Source: Corylus avellana
Taxonomy: Eukaryota > Streptophyta > Magnoliopsida > Fagales > Betulaceae
Assembly: GCF_901000735.1 (NCBI RefSeq)
Contig: NC_081547.1
Coordinates: forward strand, 16,848,217 to 16,912,216
Direction: 5' to 3'
DNA length: 64,000 nucleotides
Shown: positions 63,901 to 64,000 of the stretch, one piece after another
Position numbering within the stretch: the first letter of the stretch is position 1
Layout of the letters: each line of letters starts with the position of its first letter
Notes under the pieces: model-generated
What the model saw: the letters and a program-made list of their open reading frames with translations, nothing else
Told to the model about the DNA's origin: nothing
Database searches by the model: none
Program-made: the position numbers and the translations under genes

Positions 63901-64000
63901 AGGCTTCATCGTCGGTAAAGGGCTCTAAGGTTGTAGTCGAAGATTCACTGACCTGTTCTATCTCGGGAAAGCATGCGGCTGAGCTGGGTTTGAGATTAAG
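41187..64000 (+). CDS. MSH4: MutS homologue MSH4, 5' two-thirds (exons 1-15)
   Basis: Exons 41187-41252, 42464-42667, 42836-42871, 42968-43080, 43994-44039, 47149-47195, 47367-47474, 47721-47796, 58019-58091, 58208-58353, 58444-58529, 59543-59682, 59792-59931, 60027-60077 and 61006-61069 join in frame to about 465 codons without a stop. The protein starts [20 protein letters not shown] and contains the very conserved MSH4 stretch [20 protein letters not shown]. The visible part covers the MutS connector (about residues 25-165) and most of the core/lever region ([38 protein letters not shown]). As in other MSH4 proteins the mismatch-sensing domain I is absent. The clamp end and Walker ATPase lie beyond the window. 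MSH4 acts with MSH5 to stabilise recombination intermediates in the class I meiotic crossover pathway (established knowledge). Introns 5, 8 and 15 are transposon-laden; intron 8 is 10.2 kb. Confidence 0.95.
44401..46545 (-). mobile_element. LINE derivative carrying only an ORF1-like gene
   Basis: The 3' end is the shared LINE tail (T-run at 44401, GATAAGTAAT, GCGCAGAGGGGCGCAACCC). The minus strand carries an ORF1-like frame and then goes straight to the tail. Endonuclease, RT and zf-RVT are absent, so it is an internally deleted, non-autonomous LINE. The right edge is about 46545, next to an A-run. No target duplication was found. It is the main cause of the 3.1-kb MSH4 intron 5. Confidence 0.75.
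44694..46440 (-). pseudogene. LINE ORF1-like protein
   Basis: The frame starts near 46440 with [10 protein letters not shown], shifts by one base, then runs from 46400 to about 45309 ([20 protein letters not shown]; then [20 protein letters not shown]). A stop and frame change lead into 45236-44694, which is acidic ([11 protein letters not shown]) and ends in the basic [10 protein letters not shown]. At about 45560-45680 there is a 51-bp tandem repeat encoding KPKGK(R/L)[11 protein letters not shown]. No enzymatic motif. By position and by resemblance to the frame at 62919-64000 (both have KGLLR.GF near the C-terminal third) it is taken as an ORF1 nucleic-acid-binding protein; the function is inference. 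Confidence 0.6.
48780..53240 (-). mobile_element. Copia element remnant, minus strand, split by LINE-C
   Basis: The outer piece (about 52800-53240) reads [30 protein letters not shown] and [10 protein letters not shown], then [16 protein letters not shown]. This is the protease end and GAG-pre-integrase region. After LINE-C the same chain resumes at 49288 as [34 protein letters not shown] and [11 protein letters not shown] (integrase core) down to about 48780. Removing LINE-C and one target copy restores the reading order. Stops and frameshifts make it inactive. It lies in MSH4 intron 8. Confidence 0.8.
49289..52790 (-). mobile_element. LINE-C: L1-type element with endonuclease part, RT and zf-RVT
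   Basis: Flanked by CACACGATG on both sides (49280-49288 and 52791-52799), a target duplication inside Copia integrase. The minus strand from 52790 gives the C-terminal half of an APE-like endonuclease ([62 protein letters not shown]). RT follows ([18 protein letters not shown] spanning 50939-50950), then zf-RVT (49375-50427; [19 protein letters not shown]). Truncation is in the endonuclease at about [13 protein letters not shown]. Residues upstream of that in the open frame (52790-52954) are Copia, not LINE. Defects: frameshifts near 50830, 50600 and 50440, a stop near 51186, and a zinc-binding Cys replaced by Tyr. Confidence 0.93.
53529..54672 (+). mobile_element. LINE-D: 5'-truncated LINE 3' end, nested in Copia RT
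   Basis: Flanked by a perfect 17-bp duplication, AGACATAGGATCTTGTT (53512-53528 and 54673-54689), with a CAAAAAAC tail before the second copy. The + strand reads [12 protein letters not shown], a stop, then an open frame from 53611 to 54519: [58 protein letters not shown] and [15 protein letters not shown], i.e. the connection region and an intact-looking zf-RVT. It has the same tail as the other LINEs, here on the + strand (ATAAACTTTACTTATCAAAA). Confidence 0.92.
55624..55796 (-). repeat. TRIM LTR (left copy, 3' LTR)
   Basis: Paired with 56789-56949. The two differ by a 13-base stretch (GAGGAGAAGAGGA region) and several substitutions, so the element is not brand new. Confidence 0.85.
56005..56370. 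repeat. Higher-order minisatellite inside the TRIM
   Basis: About nine units of roughly 30 bp begin CACCAAGGCCGGT or a variant and continue GGATCTCGCCGGAAAA. They are organised in a longer period of about 122 bp (one 61-bp double unit with ACAACAAGGACCAGTCGGAA, then a GGCTGGTCGG unit, then an ACGGTTGATCGG unit). The block at about 56019-56140 is repeated at about 56141-56262 and partly again. Confidence 0.8.
56789..56949 (-). repeat. TRIM LTR (right copy, 5' LTR)
   Basis: Partner of 55624-55796, directly next to the primer-binding site complement at 56776-56788. Confidence 0.85.
57212..57681 (+). repeat. Tandem duplication of Copia RNase H/LTR junction
   Basis: 57212-57441 and 57454-57681 both start GTGACAACAAAGCTGTGATT and end GTGTTGATGTGTTAATTTTT, joined by a T-run. 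The copies differ by a few substitutions and short indels. They cover the end of RNase H and the first bases of the presumed 3' LTR. Confidence 0.85.
61155..61398 (+). repeat. Copia 5' LTR (244 bp)
   Basis: Starts TGTCGGATTTCTAGGC, ends AACCTTCA directly before the primer-binding site. It contains a short (GATTT)n run near 61275-61300 and ATTTATCTTGTAATCG. The exact start is judged from the TG dinucleotide only, since the 3' LTR is outside the window. Confidence 0.7.
61445..62918 (+). pseudogene. Copia gag-protease polyprotein (broken)
   Basis: From [15 protein letters not shown] the frame reads the retrotransposon gag region ([40 protein letters not shown]). A CX2CX4HX4C zinc knuckle follows ([14 protein letters not shown], about 62286-62327), then the protease active site [13 protein letters not shown] (about 62586-62624), and the GAG-pre-integrase start ([19 protein letters not shown]). 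Interruptions: TAG at 61574-61576, TAG at 61904-61906, and a frameshift near 62690. Few defects compared with the other Copias here, so a relatively recent insertion. Confidence 0.88.
62919..64000 (+). CDS. LINE ORF1-like frame fused to Copia, runs off the window
   Basis: The frame is open with no stop from the Copia segment at about 62690 to 64000. From the ATG at 62919 it reads [20 protein letters not shown], then [20 protein letters not shown], a basic KKKKKKNK patch, then a Gly/Ser/Val/Pro-rich low-complexity region, and [20 protein letters not shown]. Base composition is clearly more GC-rich than the introns. The KGLLR.GF motif and general layout resemble the ORF1-like protein at 44694-46440. 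The function is unknown; a nucleic-acid-binding LINE ORF1 is the best guess. The 3' end lies outside the window. Confidence 0.5.
   Translation, partial: MVVWNSNKLTHVRGPWLKLDLGESFSGCHPGRSFAEVLRLAAGSEEPFVGRRVRSSQHIDLFPVKDSFETGYGEYESRVMVDWVELESPDPANLATGFIPTADHRKKKKKKNKTLLGFLRSVLGRVLAGLVKELLVGLGVREFGSLLKPKHAGYFKTAGRRGLKRSVKFLPKSQQGGSVSPGETDVPDDRREACVSEVVAPVAGGLAGVSSDDSELALVGLSLAEVLPESNQLVSAAGSVSRGTAMVPVFPTKEALLPEDTQNWFVTPVSTHVSPLSPVVVSAPPVGAGSVPAKEFEPVKTAPAKGLLRRGFLGSRNVSSSSLPGMKEASSSVKGSKVVVEDSLTCSISGKHAAELGLRL

Larger units (their letters stand above)
61155..64000 (+). mobile_element. Copia element, 5' LTR, gag and protease, with fused ORF1-like sequence
   Basis: The LTR at 61155-61398 (TG...CA) is followed at once by TGGTATCAGAGC (61399-61410), an exact Copia primer-binding site. 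The gag/pol frame starts near 61445. Integrase and RT are not reached, because after about 62920 the sequence is LINE ORF1-like up to the window edge. It is inserted in MSH4 intron 15, just after exon 15, and the rest lies beyond 64000. Confidence 0.88.

Noticed and set aside
1..64000. tRNA or rRNA genes
   Set aside because: No cloverleaf-type A/B box arrangement or rRNA core sequence was noticed on reading. A dedicated scan with tRNAscan-SE and Rfam would be decisive.

Overview
This window is nuclear DNA from a flowering plant, most likely a woody eudicot. The evidence is spliced genes with GT-AG introns, a chloroplast-targeted plant-specific protein, AT-rich introns, and many plant-type LINE, Copia, Mutator-like and LTR remnants. 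The species cannot be named from the sequence. Two conserved genes lie on the + strand, and almost everything else is transposon-derived.

Gene 1 (9-20570, 10 exons, 733 codons) is complete. It matches HCF145, a chloroplast RNA-binding protein with two SRPBCC/START-like domains and two TMR repeats. Gene 2 (41187 to beyond 64000, 15 exons visible) is the 5' two-thirds of MSH4, the meiotic MutS homologue. In both genes the exons keep frame and clean splice sites, while individual introns have swollen to about 5-10 kb through nested transposon insertions.

HCF145 intron 3 holds a decayed Copia element with a MITE inside its integrase region, and a LINE 3' end. HCF145 intron 6 holds Copia LTR/gag debris, several LINE fragments, and two closely similar reverse-transcriptase LINEs in the same orientation, separated by a 100-N assembly gap. 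The 20.6-kb intergenic region contains a Pack-MULE carrying a broken fringe-like glycosyltransferase fragment (9-bp target duplication), a MITE with GGGGTGGCC-rich arrays, and a 4.5-kb MULE with about 570-bp inverted repeats. That MULE holds a mudrA-like gene and a convergent GRF-zinc-finger fragment. The region also has a PIF/Harbinger-like element, a solo Gypsy-type LTR, a Copia remnant, and a fold-back element ending 173 bp before the MSH4 start codon.

MSH4 intron 5 carries a LINE derivative that keeps only an ORF1-like protein. Intron 8 carries two Copia elements in opposite orientation. Each is interrupted by a LINE with an identifiable target duplication, and the second also by a TRIM (miniature LTR element). 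Intron 15 carries a fresh-looking Copia 5' half whose reading frame runs directly into a LINE ORF1-like sequence at the window edge.

No bacterial-type system, CRISPR array, tRNA or rRNA gene was seen. The most unusual material is the TE biology: gene-fragment capture, shared terminal repeats between a capturing and a transposase-carrying MULE, and layered insertions whose order can be read from target-site duplications.
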